Source: Anaerolineae bacterium
GTDB lineage: Bacteria; Chloroflexota; Anaerolineae; JACIWR01
Reading direction: 5' to 3'
Length of the DNA stretch: 43,874 nt
Assembly: GCA_024653325.1 (NCBI GenBank)
Contig: JANLFX010000020.1
Coordinates: 1-43,874 of the forward strand
In this document: positions 37,177-43,874 of the stretch, piece by piece
How the letters are laid out: each line of letters opens with the position of its first letter
Numbering within the stretch: the stretch's first letter is position 1
The notes under the pieces: model-generated
Seen by the model: the letters and a program-made list of their open reading frames with translations, nothing else
Databases searched by the model: none
What the model was told of the DNA's origin: nothing
Position numbers and translations under genes: made by a program

Positions 37177-38586
37177 CTATTGGTTCGAACCCGCGTGGCC
37201 CGCTGCCTCCAAACGGGTCTCGTACTTGCGCAGAGCTTCCTCCAGTGATTGCTCCAGATCAACGCCGCAGCTATCCCCCAGGGCGGCCAAGGCGTACAAG
37301 GCATCACCCAATTCTCCCGCCAGTTCAGGCGTGGGGACGAAAGGGCATTGCCCGTAGTCCGTGGCCTTAAGCGCTTCCTTGGACACCTCACCTACCTCGG
37401 AAACCAGGTCCATGACGTGTGTTTCCAGGGCGTGATGCAGCCCGTGCTGGATGATGAAATCGCGCACTTTCTCCTGGAAACGGGGTTGCTGGTTGAGGCT
37501 TTTGAACCCGCTGCCGGTCAACGGGACGACGGTGGTCTCGCCCGCGCTGATGACCGGTCGCAGGTGAGCTAAAGCGGCGATAGCCACGGCCGAAGTCGGC
37601 TCAACATACAAACCGCGCCGGGCCAGAGCGTCGCGGGCAGCCAGAGTTTCCCCATCCGACACGGCCAGTACCTGCCCACCTGTTTCCCGCACTGCAGCCA
37701 GAATCTCGCGCCCGCGCAATGGCCGGGAGATGCGCACACCCTCGGCCATGGTTGCCCCTTCCTCGACGGGTATCGGTTCTGTGCTGCCCTGGATGAATGC
37801 AGCATACAGCGGGGCGCACGTTCGAGCCTGCACCGCGAACAAACGCGGGAGCCTGGGAATCAGGCCGGACTGTTTCAGATCGCGGAAGCCCCGGTAAATG
37901 CCCAGTAAAAGCGTGCCGTGACCCGCTGGAAGCACGATGTTGTCAGGTGCGCGGCGGCCCAATTGCTCCCACAGTTCGTAGGCAACGGTTCTCAGTCCGG
38001 CCAGGCCAAAGGGACTGTAGTAATGGCTGGCATAGTACGCCCCCTCCATAGCCGCCTGTTGTACAGCCTGCGCCGCGTTCTCCCTGGGCCCCGGCACGCC
38101 GACTAACTGGGCGCCGAAAGCGGCAATCTGAGCCTTTTTGACCGTCGAAGCGTGGGCGGGGACGAAAATCCGACAGGCGATGCCGGCGCGGGCAGTATAA
38201 GCGGCCAGGCTGGCCCCGGCGTTGCCCGAAGAGTCCTCTACCACCTCGGTTACACCCAACGCGCGAAGCACGCTGACCAACACCGCCGTGCCCCGGTCCT
38301 TGAAAGAACCGGTGGGCGAGAGATACTCCACTTTGCAATGAAAACGCAACCCATCCAGTTCCGTCTCCACCAGGGGAGTCGTCACCTCACCCAAAGTCAC
38401 AGGGGCAGCATCTTCCGGCAATGGCAATGTGGTCCGATAGCGCCACAGGCCAGAAACAGTCGAGTCTACAGCCGTTGGATCGAAGCCGGGTAGACCCGCA
38501 ATCTCAAAAGTGCCGCCGCATGCGCAGTGCCACAGTCTGGTGTCGAGGGGGTAAGTACGGTGGCAAGAAGTGCATCGCAGATCCAT
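37177..38586 (-). CDS. Threonine synthase fused to a MazG-like pyrophosphohydrolase domain
   Basis: A 469-residue fusion. The N-terminal 360 residues are a threonine-synthase-type PLP enzyme. They comprise a zinc-ribbon-like segment (Cys5, Cys8, Cys21, Cys23), the PLP-lysine motif SPTGSFKDRG (Lys96), VEDSSGNAGASLAAY, the phosphate-binding PAGHGTLLLGIYRGF, and PTSAVAIAAL. The C-terminal about 100 residues carry all-alpha NTP-pyrophosphohydrolase (MazG/dCTPase-like) features: HALETHVMDLVSEVGEVSKE (ExxE) and PELAGELGDALYALAALGDS (ExxD). The junction is short and in frame. Threonine synthase converts O-phosphohomoserine to threonine; why a nucleotide-cleaning domain is joined is unclear. Other PLP fold-type II enzymes (cysteate or diaminopropionate synthases) are alternatives for the first domain. 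Confidence 0.85.
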   Translation of the reverse strand: MDLRCTSCHRTYPLDTRLWHCACGGTFEIAGLPGFDPTAVDSTVSGLWRYRTTLPLPEDAAPVTLGEVTTPLVETELDGLRFHCKVEYLSPTGSFKDRGTAVLVSVLRALGVTEVVEDSSGNAGASLAAYTARAGIACRIFVPAHASTVKKAQIAAFGAQLVGVPGPRENAAQAVQQAAMEGAYYASHYYSPFGLAGLRTVAYELWEQLGRRAPDNIVLPAGHGTLLLGIYRGFRDLKQSGLIPRLPRLFAVQARTCAPLYAAFIQGSTEPIPVEEGATMAEGVRISRPLRGREILAAVRETGGQVLAVSDGETLAARDALARRGLYVEPTSAVAIAALAHLRPVISAGETTVVPLTGSGFKSLNQQPRFQEKVRDFIIQHGLHHALETHVMDLVSEVGEVSKEALKATDYGQCPFVPTPELAGELGDALYALAALGDSCGVDLEQSLEEALRKYETRLEAAGHAGSNQ

Positions 38587-38636
38587 ATCTATCCTTTCGT
38601 TCAGCGAGATTCCTTGCCGGTCTCAAGGCATCCCAG

Positions 38637-39005
38637 TCACAGACTTTCTGCGGAGATGATTAGATCGGCGGTGGCGATGTTGGTCGCCAGGGGCACGTTG
38701 TGCACATTGCAAACCCGCAGCAGGGTCTGGATGTCAGGGTCATGGGGGTGTTTATCCAACGGATCCAGCAGGAAAATGACCCCGTTGATTTCACCTTGCG
38801 CCACGCGGGCGGCAATCTGCGCGTCTCCGCCATGAGGGCCGGAGAGGACGCGCTCTACATGCAAGCCCACTTTTTCCTCCAGCAACTTGCCAGTAGTATT
38901 CGTAGCGACCAGGTGATACTCTTCCAGCTTGTGGCGGTTGAAGGTGGCCCAGGCCACCATGTCTACTTTCTTGCCATCGTGAGCGATCAGCGCAATGGTC
39001 TTCAT
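38637..39005 (-). CDS. mgsA: Methylglyoxal synthase
   Basis: A 122-residue enzyme converting dihydroxyacetone phosphate to methylglyoxal and phosphate, a bypass of lower glycolysis. It starts KTIALIAHDGKK. LVATNTTGKLL binds phosphate, SGPHGGDAQIAARVAQGEI holds the catalytic Asp, and FLLDPLDKHPHDPDIQTLLR follows. The last block NVPLATNIATADLI is typical. ATG 39005 matches the family N-terminus; the open frame upstream is not coding. It is 50 bases upstream of the threonine synthase fusion gene. Confidence 0.95.
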   Translation of the reverse strand: MKTIALIAHDGKKVDMVAWATFNRHKLEEYHLVATNTTGKLLEEKVGLHVERVLSGPHGGDAQIAARVAQGEINGVIFLLDPLDKHPHDPDIQTLLRVCNVHNVPLATNIATADLIISAESL

Positions 39006-39219
39006 CGTTACCTCCATCAGGATTCCCTCGCGGATGTCAGTATACTGCCATTGATAGCGGTGGAAGGCTCTGACCACCCGCGAAACTGTTATTGGACTCC
39101 GCCCCAGGCTCCGGGCTGAGCTACTGTGTCCCATTATATCACCGCCGCGTTGCTGGTGCAAACTGCCATAAAAGGGCATGACCGGGGAAGGTCTGAGGTC
39201 GCCTGTTCTCAGCCGCTAT

Positions 39220-40128
39220 TCAGGCGCAGCCGGCGGCCCGCAGGTGCGCGACTCCGGCGACGATCTCCTCAGGCTGATTCCAGTGCTGAACCTCGCAGGT
39301 GCGGATGATCTCAGGGGATAGATAGGGGGTCAGAAAAGAGAAATCGAAATCACCCAGGCCGGGGGCCAGGTGATCTTGCAGGCCCCGGATGTCGCTGAGA
39401 TGCACGCCGATCAGCCGCGAACTCAGCGTTTCCAGCCAGGCGATGTGGGGAACAAAACCCAGGCGAGCAAGCCTTTCGGCGTGGCCGGTATCATGCCAAT
39501 AGCCTAGCAGCGCTGGGTCGGCGTCGGCGAGCAGATAGGCGGCTTCTTCGGGCCGCGAGGGAAGCTCGTGGTAGTGCACGCGCACTTCGACACCCAGACA
39601 CAGGCCCAGACGGTCGAGATCGGGCAGAAGCTCGTGCAGGCTGCGACGGGCGATTTCCAGGTTGACCGCGACGTGGGCCCGATGAGCAGCTTCGAGGCAA
39701 TCCCAGATCTCCTGAAAAGCTGGCGAACCGGCCAATCCCTCTTGATATAGGCGGCGCAGTTCATCCTCCCAACGCGGGTCAATGTCCAACTGCCCGGCGT
39801 GGACGATCACCGCTCGCGCGCCTACCTCAGCCGCGGTGTGAAGGGTGGTCCGCAGCATGTTCACGGCCTCTTCGCGTTTATCCTCGTTTGTGGAGGAAAG
39901 AAAAAGCCCCTGTCTCCTTATTTCGCTGGCCAGCAGGACCGCGGGACAGGGGTGGTGGACACTGGTGATGTTCACCCGATCACGGGGCAGGGTGGCCAGT
40001 AGCGCCGGACTGACCTTGTGATTGAGTTCAAAGCGGTCGAAGCCCATCGCCCGCCCGGCGGCGAAAAAGTCCCCCAAATGTGTGAAGCGGCCGATGGCCC
40101 ACATGGAAGAAAGACCTAGGGTGTTCAT
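39220..40128 (-). CDS. Sugar phosphate isomerase/epimerase (TIM barrel)
   Basis: A 302-residue xylose-isomerase-like/AP-endonuclease-2 family TIM barrel. Metal ligands are suggested by ITSVHHPCP, AVIVHAGQLD, VNLEI, GYWHDTGHAERL and LIGVHLSDIRG, the last two being the usual His/Asp-rich barrel ends. No signal peptide. Members isomerise or epimerise sugars, but the substrate cannot be read from sequence. It follows treT by about 78 bases and may be co-transcribed with the sugar genes upstream. ATG 40128 fits the family start. Confidence 0.82.
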   Translation of the reverse strand: MNTLGLSSMWAIGRFTHLGDFFAAGRAMGFDRFELNHKVSPALLATLPRDRVNITSVHHPCPAVLLASEIRRQGLFLSSTNEDKREEAVNMLRTTLHTAAEVGARAVIVHAGQLDIDPRWEDELRRLYQEGLAGSPAFQEIWDCLEAAHRAHVAVNLEIARRSLHELLPDLDRLGLCLGVEVRVHYHELPSRPEEAAYLLADADPALLGYWHDTGHAERLARLGFVPHIAWLETLSSRLIGVHLSDIRGLQDHLAPGLGDFDFSFLTPYLSPEIIRTCEVQHWNQPEEIVAGVAHLRAAGCA

Positions 40129-40205
40129 GGGTTGTTCAGAGACAGGAGCGCGTTTGCAGCGCGCTCCCGCCATCAAAAGGTTCCTGGATTGTATATCCGT
40201 GCCTG

Positions 40206-41441
40206 CTAACTGAGACTGGCAAATAACCGCAGATAATCTCGCAGGTGACGAGTGCTGAGGAAGTTCTGGCGCACGTGCTCCCGTCCGCGCGCGCCCATGC
40301 GTTCAGCTTCGTCGGGATGCTGCAACAGGTAGAGGGTTTTCTCCGCACAGGCCTCCACGCTGTCCACCAGGAAACCCGTCTCCCCATCCAGCACTTGTAA
40401 GGGGATGCCGCCCACATTGCCCCCGACGACCGGTTTCCCTTTCCACAGGGCCTCGGTAACCACCAGCCCGAACCCCTCACGGGTGGATTTTTGGATGACC
40501 ACGTCGGACACGTTTTGGAAAGCGTTTACTTCGCGGTTGCCTACCCCGTGAAAATTATGCAGGATGTAGATGTCAAAGTCCTCGCCGGCGTGACGCACGG
40601 TGCGGTCGTAGTACGTCCACCCCTCTGGATCGTCAGATGCCATCGAGCCCAGCAGGGCGAGCTGCACTACTGGCATTTCTCGCTTGACTAAGCGGTAAGC
40701 ATCAATTACCCCCAACGGGTCTTTCCACGGGTCGTAGCGCGAGACCTGGGTCAACAGAGGCCGGTGCAGATCAATACCGTAGCCACGCACGATCGCCCTG
40801 CTTTCTTCCAGTGTTTGAGGAACGTTTTTGGGAGAGAGGGGGTCAATGGTCGGGGCGATGATAGCCAGATGTTTGAAGTTCACCCCTGGGCCCACGTACT
40901 GTTCCATGGTGAAGATACCGGCTTCGTATTCAGAAATATATGGGGCGAAGAAATCCCAATAAACCGGGTTGGGATGGGAGGTATCAATATGGCAACGCCA
41001 GACCCAGTGTTTGCCCCCAGCGCGTCCGTGGTAATGGAGCAGGCCAGCCGGCTGCGGGTCGTGGATGATGACGAAATCATATTCGCCTTCGAACCGGGCC
41101 GCATTCATCTCGTTGTAACGCTGCCAGGTGTTCCGCATCTCATCAGTAAATGGGATGTCCATCCCTTGCAACCCATTGTGGCAGGCTTTGGTGACGTTGA
41201 AGAACTCGTCCCGACCTTCGATAACCTGCCATTCGGCCTCCAACCCTACATCGCGCATCAGAGGCACGAGGGTATAAAGTATCTCGGCGACACCGCCGCC
41301 AAAGGCGGTGGCGTTGATGTGTACTACCCGTGCGCCCTTGAGGGGCTCGGCCAGGGCGCGGATTTGCTCTACGATTTCGTCACCGACAATAGGGGCATAG
41401 TCAGCCAGGGATTTGGGTTGCAGTTCCACAGTTGTTAGCAT
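40206..41441 (-). CDS. treT: Trehalose synthase, glycosyltransferring (TreT, GT4)
   Basis: A 411-residue GT-B fold enzyme of family GT4 resembling TreT, which joins NDP-glucose and glucose to form trehalose. NATAFGGGVAEILYTLVPLM is the characteristic N-terminal acceptor loop. HDPQPAGLL, WRCHIDTSHPN, QVSRYDPWKDPLGVI and REGFGLVVTEALWKGKPVVG (E-x7-E region) mark the rest. CAGGAG stands eight bases before ATG 41441. The upstream open frame to 41534 is made of a GTGAAAC heptamer repeat. Its neighbours are MalG/MalF-like permeases, as in trehalose/maltose-type gene clusters, suggesting reversible trehalose metabolism linked to sugar uptake. Confidence 0.9.
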   Translation of the reverse strand: MLTTVELQPKSLADYAPIVGDEIVEQIRALAEPLKGARVVHINATAFGGGVAEILYTLVPLMRDVGLEAEWQVIEGRDEFFNVTKACHNGLQGMDIPFTDEMRNTWQRYNEMNAARFEGEYDFVIIHDPQPAGLLHYHGRAGGKHWVWRCHIDTSHPNPVYWDFFAPYISEYEAGIFTMEQYVGPGVNFKHLAIIAPTIDPLSPKNVPQTLEESRAIVRGYGIDLHRPLLTQVSRYDPWKDPLGVIDAYRLVKREMPVVQLALLGSMASDDPEGWTYYDRTVRHAGEDFDIYILHNFHGVGNREVNAFQNVSDVVIQKSTREGFGLVVTEALWKGKPVVGGNVGGIPLQVLDGETGFLVDSVEACAEKTLYLLQHPDEAERMGARGREHVRQNFLSTRHLRDYLRLFASLS

Positions 41442-41482
41442 ATTCAATACTCCTGAGAAAGAATCAGGGCCGAGGTGAGGCG

Positions 41483-41541
41483 TAAAACGTGAGACGTGAA
41501 ACGTGACGGCTTCCTTACACAGGTCACGTTTCACGCTTCAC
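41483..41541. repeat. Heptamer repeats forming a 12-bp inverted repeat
   Basis: AAACGTG-type units (41483-41509) and their inverse (41525-41541) leave CGTGAAACGTGA and TCACGTTTCACG able to pair perfectly. It lies between malG and treT and might attenuate transcription between the two. Confidence 0.65.
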
Positions 41542-41566
41542 AATGGTTGTTTTTCTGGTTACGCCT

Positions 41567-42796
41567 TTAGCCTTTCACCGCCCCGGCCAGCAGGCCGCGG
41601 ATGAAATAGCGTTGGAAAGCCAGGAAAACGAGCATGGGCACAATCATGGATAAGAAAGCGGCAGCGGTGAGCAGGTGCCAGTTGCCGCCTCTGGGATCAA
41701 TCAGGTTGGTTATTTGATAGGTGAGCACCGGGTTAGTAGGTAATAGGATAATGGCTACCAGCAGATCATTCCACACCCACAGGAACTGGAAAATAGCCAG
41801 GGAAGCAATGGCCGGCACCGAGAGGGGCACGGCTAGCTTCCAGAAGGCGGTCCAATGGTTGGCCCCGTCCAGGTAGATGGATTCAAACAGGTCGCGCGGC
41901 AGCCCGCCCAGAAAATTGCGCAGCAGGTAAATAGCGTAGGGTAAGCCGAAACCGGTGTGGAACAACCAGATACCGACAAAGCTGCTCTGCAGACCTAATC
42001 TGCTGTACAGCTTGGCAATGGGCACCAGCGTCATCTGCAATGGCACGATCTGCAAACCGACCAAAAGCGAGAACAGCCACATGCGGCCCCGGAAATCCAT
42101 CCAGGCGAAGGCATAGGCAGCAAAGGCTGCGAACAGAATGGGCAAAATGGTGGAGGGAACAGTGACCAATACGCTGTTCAGAAAGGCACGGGCCATGCCC
42201 TCCGGGTTGAGCAAATCGCTGGCATCGCACTTGAACTTACCGCTCTTGCTCACGCCAGTGGCACAATCCTCCTGATAAGTTTCAGTGCCCTTGTAGCCCA
42301 CCAGAGCATCCAGCCAGTTGCTCAATGTCAGATTATATTTCGCCGTCTGGCCGCCGCCGGATAAAGTGCCCAGGTATTGGCTGATGGGGGACAGCCTGTC
42401 CAGGGCCTCTTTAGTGCGCGATGTATCCTGGATCAGAGCCTGCCATTCCGCGTCCTGCACGTGAGGTTGGCCGTTCACCTCTTGCCGCAGCAGTGGCAGC
42501 AGGCGATTGGTCTTCATGTACTCGGCTGCCACTTCTGGGTCTGAAAGATCAACCGTGTCAACAGCTCGGCCATTCTCGCCATGACAGGGGGCGCACGCCG
42601 TGTTATACTCTTTCTGGCCCGGAATGGGCGGTTTGGTGAACACCGTCCACCAACCCGATTCACGAACGGCCTGGCGCGTGCGGAAAGAGGTGACGAACAC
42701 GCCCAACGTGGGCACCAGCCAGACAATGATCATCGAAATGACCACGAGGTGAAGGGGAATGCGGCCAAGAATTCGTTTTACACGCTCAGCGTTCAT
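41567..42796 (-). CDS. MalG-type sugar ABC permease with inserted cytochrome c-like segment
   Basis: A 409-residue inner-membrane permease, about 120 residues longer than typical MalG (about 280). The first helix is at about 16-37 and the other five helices run from about 205 on. The cytoplasmic EAA loop reads ESIYLDGANHWTAFWKLAVP. Between helix 1 and helix 2 about 95 extra residues (about 57-150) carry Cys68-Ala-Pro-Cys71-His72, a class I cytochrome c heme-attachment motif, in the context NTACAPCHGENGRAVDTVDL. A Cys pair (EDCATGVSKSGKFKC) lies before GMARAFLNSV. This loop faces outside, where c-type heme is attached. No clear distal Met was found. It overlaps malF by four bases. Confidence 0.9.
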   Translation of the reverse strand: MNAERVKRILGRIPLHLVVISMIIVWLVPTLGVFVTSFRTRQAVRESGWWTVFTKPPIPGQKEYNTACAPCHGENGRAVDTVDLSDPEVAAEYMKTNRLLPLLRQEVNGQPHVQDAEWQALIQDTSRTKEALDRLSPISQYLGTLSGGGQTAKYNLTLSNWLDALVGYKGTETYQEDCATGVSKSGKFKCDASDLLNPEGMARAFLNSVLVTVPSTILPILFAAFAAYAFAWMDFRGRMWLFSLLVGLQIVPLQMTLVPIAKLYSRLGLQSSFVGIWLFHTGFGLPYAIYLLRNFLGGLPRDLFESIYLDGANHWTAFWKLAVPLSVPAIASLAIFQFLWVWNDLLVAIILLPTNPVLTYQITNLIDPRGGNWHLLTAAAFLSMIVPMLVFLAFQRYFIRGLLAGAVKG

Positions 42797-43710
42797 CGGA
42801 TCATCTCCTGTTCGCGGAAGCGGCGCACATTGATGATCATGATAGGGATGGTGAGGATGATGAGCAGGACAGCTATGGCCATTGAGCGGCCCTGGTTGGT
42901 GACGATGAACTTGAACATGCGGTTGGCGATTACTTCAGTGCCATTCAAGCCGTTGGTCATGACAAACACGATGTCGAAGACCTTGAGGACGTTGATCGTC
43001 ATAGTGGTGGCCACCACGGTGATGGTAGGCAGGATGATGGGGAACATGATCCGCCAGAAGACCTGCCATTCGGTAGCCCCGTCCACCCGGGCAGCTTCCA
43101 GCAATTCGGTCGGCACTCCGCGCAGCGCTGCCGATAATATGGTCATGCAGAATCCGGCCCACAGCCAGATCCACACCACCCAGAGCGAGATGTTATTGAC
43201 GATCCAGCTTTTATTGGTCAGCCAGGCTATCGGCTGCCCCCCCAGGGCGGTGATGATGGCGTTCAAGACGCCGATCTGGGGCCCGCCACCAGCTTCGAGA
43301 TAGTAAACAAATCTCCAGATGATGCTGGCCCCGACGAATGAAATGGCCATGGGTAAAAAGACTATGGTCTTGGCCAGCTTCTCATAACGTACCCGATCGG
43401 TCAGCACGGCGAACATGAGGCCCGCCCCCACCGTGCCAGGAACCGTCAACAGAATCCACAAGGCGTTGTTACGCAACGCCTGCAGCATATCCTGGTTGGT
43501 GAGTGCGTAGCGATAATTCTCGAACATGCCCCAGCATGGTTCCCCTGGCGTACAATCCACGGCTGCTGAGTGGGTGCCCGTCTTGTCCTTGAGACTCAGG
43601 ATCACCGTGTTGATAGTGGGGTAGACGATGAACACAAACATGATAATTATGGCAGCAGCCAGATAAAACCAGGGGGTCAATGTGCCTTGTTTCATGATTT
43701 TAGGCACCAT
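42793..43710 (-). CDS. MalF-type sugar ABC transporter permease
   Basis: A 305-residue permease with six membrane helices, the first at about 13-31. The binding-protein-dependent transport signature EAA loop reads LLEAARVDGATEWQVFWRIM. Helix 2 begins after LRNNALWILLTVPGTVGAG. An extracytoplasmic loop after helix 1 holds CTPGEPC, possibly a disulfide. It pairs with the MalG-type gene (ATGA overlap) to form the channel of a sugar importer; the periplasmic binding protein and ATPase genes are not in the window and may lie upstream. ATG 43710 is in the expected position. Confidence 0.92.
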   Translation of the reverse strand: MVPKIMKQGTLTPWFYLAAAIIIMFVFIVYPTINTVILSLKDKTGTHSAAVDCTPGEPCWGMFENYRYALTNQDMLQALRNNALWILLTVPGTVGAGLMFAVLTDRVRYEKLAKTIVFLPMAISFVGASIIWRFVYYLEAGGGPQIGVLNAIITALGGQPIAWLTNKSWIVNNISLWVVWIWLWAGFCMTILSAALRGVPTELLEAARVDGATEWQVFWRIMFPIILPTITVVATTMTINVLKVFDIVFVMTNGLNGTEVIANRMFKFIVTNQGRSMAIAVLLIILTIPIMIINVRRFREQEMIR

Positions 43711-43803
43711 GAGTCCTCATTCCTCCATTTGTTGGGTCGCGCCGTTGCCAGGCTCCGTAGCACGCGCTTATGAATTTTAAAAATTTAATCTGTTAGCCTT
43801 GCC

Positions 43804-43862
43804 GCGATTGAAATCGCCTCTCGGAGGCACGTTCGTGCCAGCCGTCCGCCTGCGCGGACGGC
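43804..43862. repeat. Cluster of three small hairpins at the window end
   Basis: GCGATT-GA-AATCGC (43804-43817), GGCACG-TT-CGTGCC (about 43826-43839) and GCCGTCCGC-ctgc-GCGGACGGC (43841-43862) follow one another, resembling a REP-type composite element upstream of malF. The remainder of 43711-43803 shows no gene. Confidence 0.55.
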
Positions 43863-43874
43863 CACAGTACCGCG

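Noticed and set aside
37180-37200. tRNA-like GGTTCGAACC string
   Set aside because: It lies in the last codons and stop region of the threonine synthase fusion gene, and no cloverleaf can be drawn around it. I saw no convincing tRNA or rRNA gene in the window.

Overview
The window looks like a piece of a bacterial chromosome, roughly 57% G+C, most likely a member of the Chloroflexota (Anaerolineae-like). This placement is an inference. It rests on the mix of genes: an mreBCD-mrdA cell-shape cluster, a TreT-type trehalose synthase beside MalFG-type permeases, STAND/NACHT ATPases and many toxin-antitoxin modules, and no outer-membrane biogenesis genes. Intergenic DNA is unusually rich in short tandem repeats (7-, 8- and 9-mers) and small palindromes, and several of these have entered coding sequences in frame.

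Layout. 0.2-3.7 kb (+): nucleotide-sugar reductase, two family-2 glycosyltransferases and RNase HII. 3.7-6.3 kb (+): a zinc-ribbon/membrane-anchored repeat-domain protein interrupted by an in-frame TAG, then a zinc-ribbon/TPR membrane protein. 6.4-6.9 kb (-): RNase P RNA with its own promoter and terminator. 6.95-11.5 kb (-): mreB-mreC-mreD-mrdA with an upstream promoter. 11.7-15.5 kb: secreted LysM protein, HEAT-repeat protein, macro-domain protein, and a ferredoxin/disulfide-oxidoreductase operon whose promoter carries a CsoR/CstR-like palindrome. 15.6-17.9 kb (-): a CPBP-like membrane protein without catalytic residues, and a PPi-type phosphofructokinase.

17.9-25.2 kb (-) is an accessory island. 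It holds AbiEii-type nucleotidyltransferase, PIN/AbrB, MntA/HepT and MNT/HEPN modules, decayed AbrB and PIN remnants, and two STAND-type ATPases, punctuated by a 15-bp palindrome (AGGTGACSGTCACCT). 25.3-29.1 kb (-): 6-phosphogluconate dehydrogenase, a REP-associated tyrosine transposase, and a LarA-like protein with repeat-encoded insertions.

29.2-34.4 kb (-) is a diversity-generating retroelement (DGR). A membrane-anchored NACHT ATPase with a C-terminal formylglycine-generating-enzyme/C-type-lectin fold ends in a variable repeat (VR). Downstream lie a DGR reverse transcriptase, an Avd-like accessory protein and the template repeat (TR). Outside one indel, TR and VR differ by 13 substitutions in the core, all at TR adenines. 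The VR also has a 2-nt deletion that truncates the target protein, while the TR remains intact.

34.4-43.9 kb (-): HAD hydrolase, RNase III fused to a nucleotidyltransferase, a small unknown protein, threonine synthase fused to a MazG-like domain, methylglyoxal synthase, sugar-phosphate isomerase, TreT, and MalG/MalF permeases. The MalG homolog carries a CxxCH heme-attachment motif in a large extracytoplasmic insertion. The substrate-binding gene expected upstream of malF lies beyond the window.
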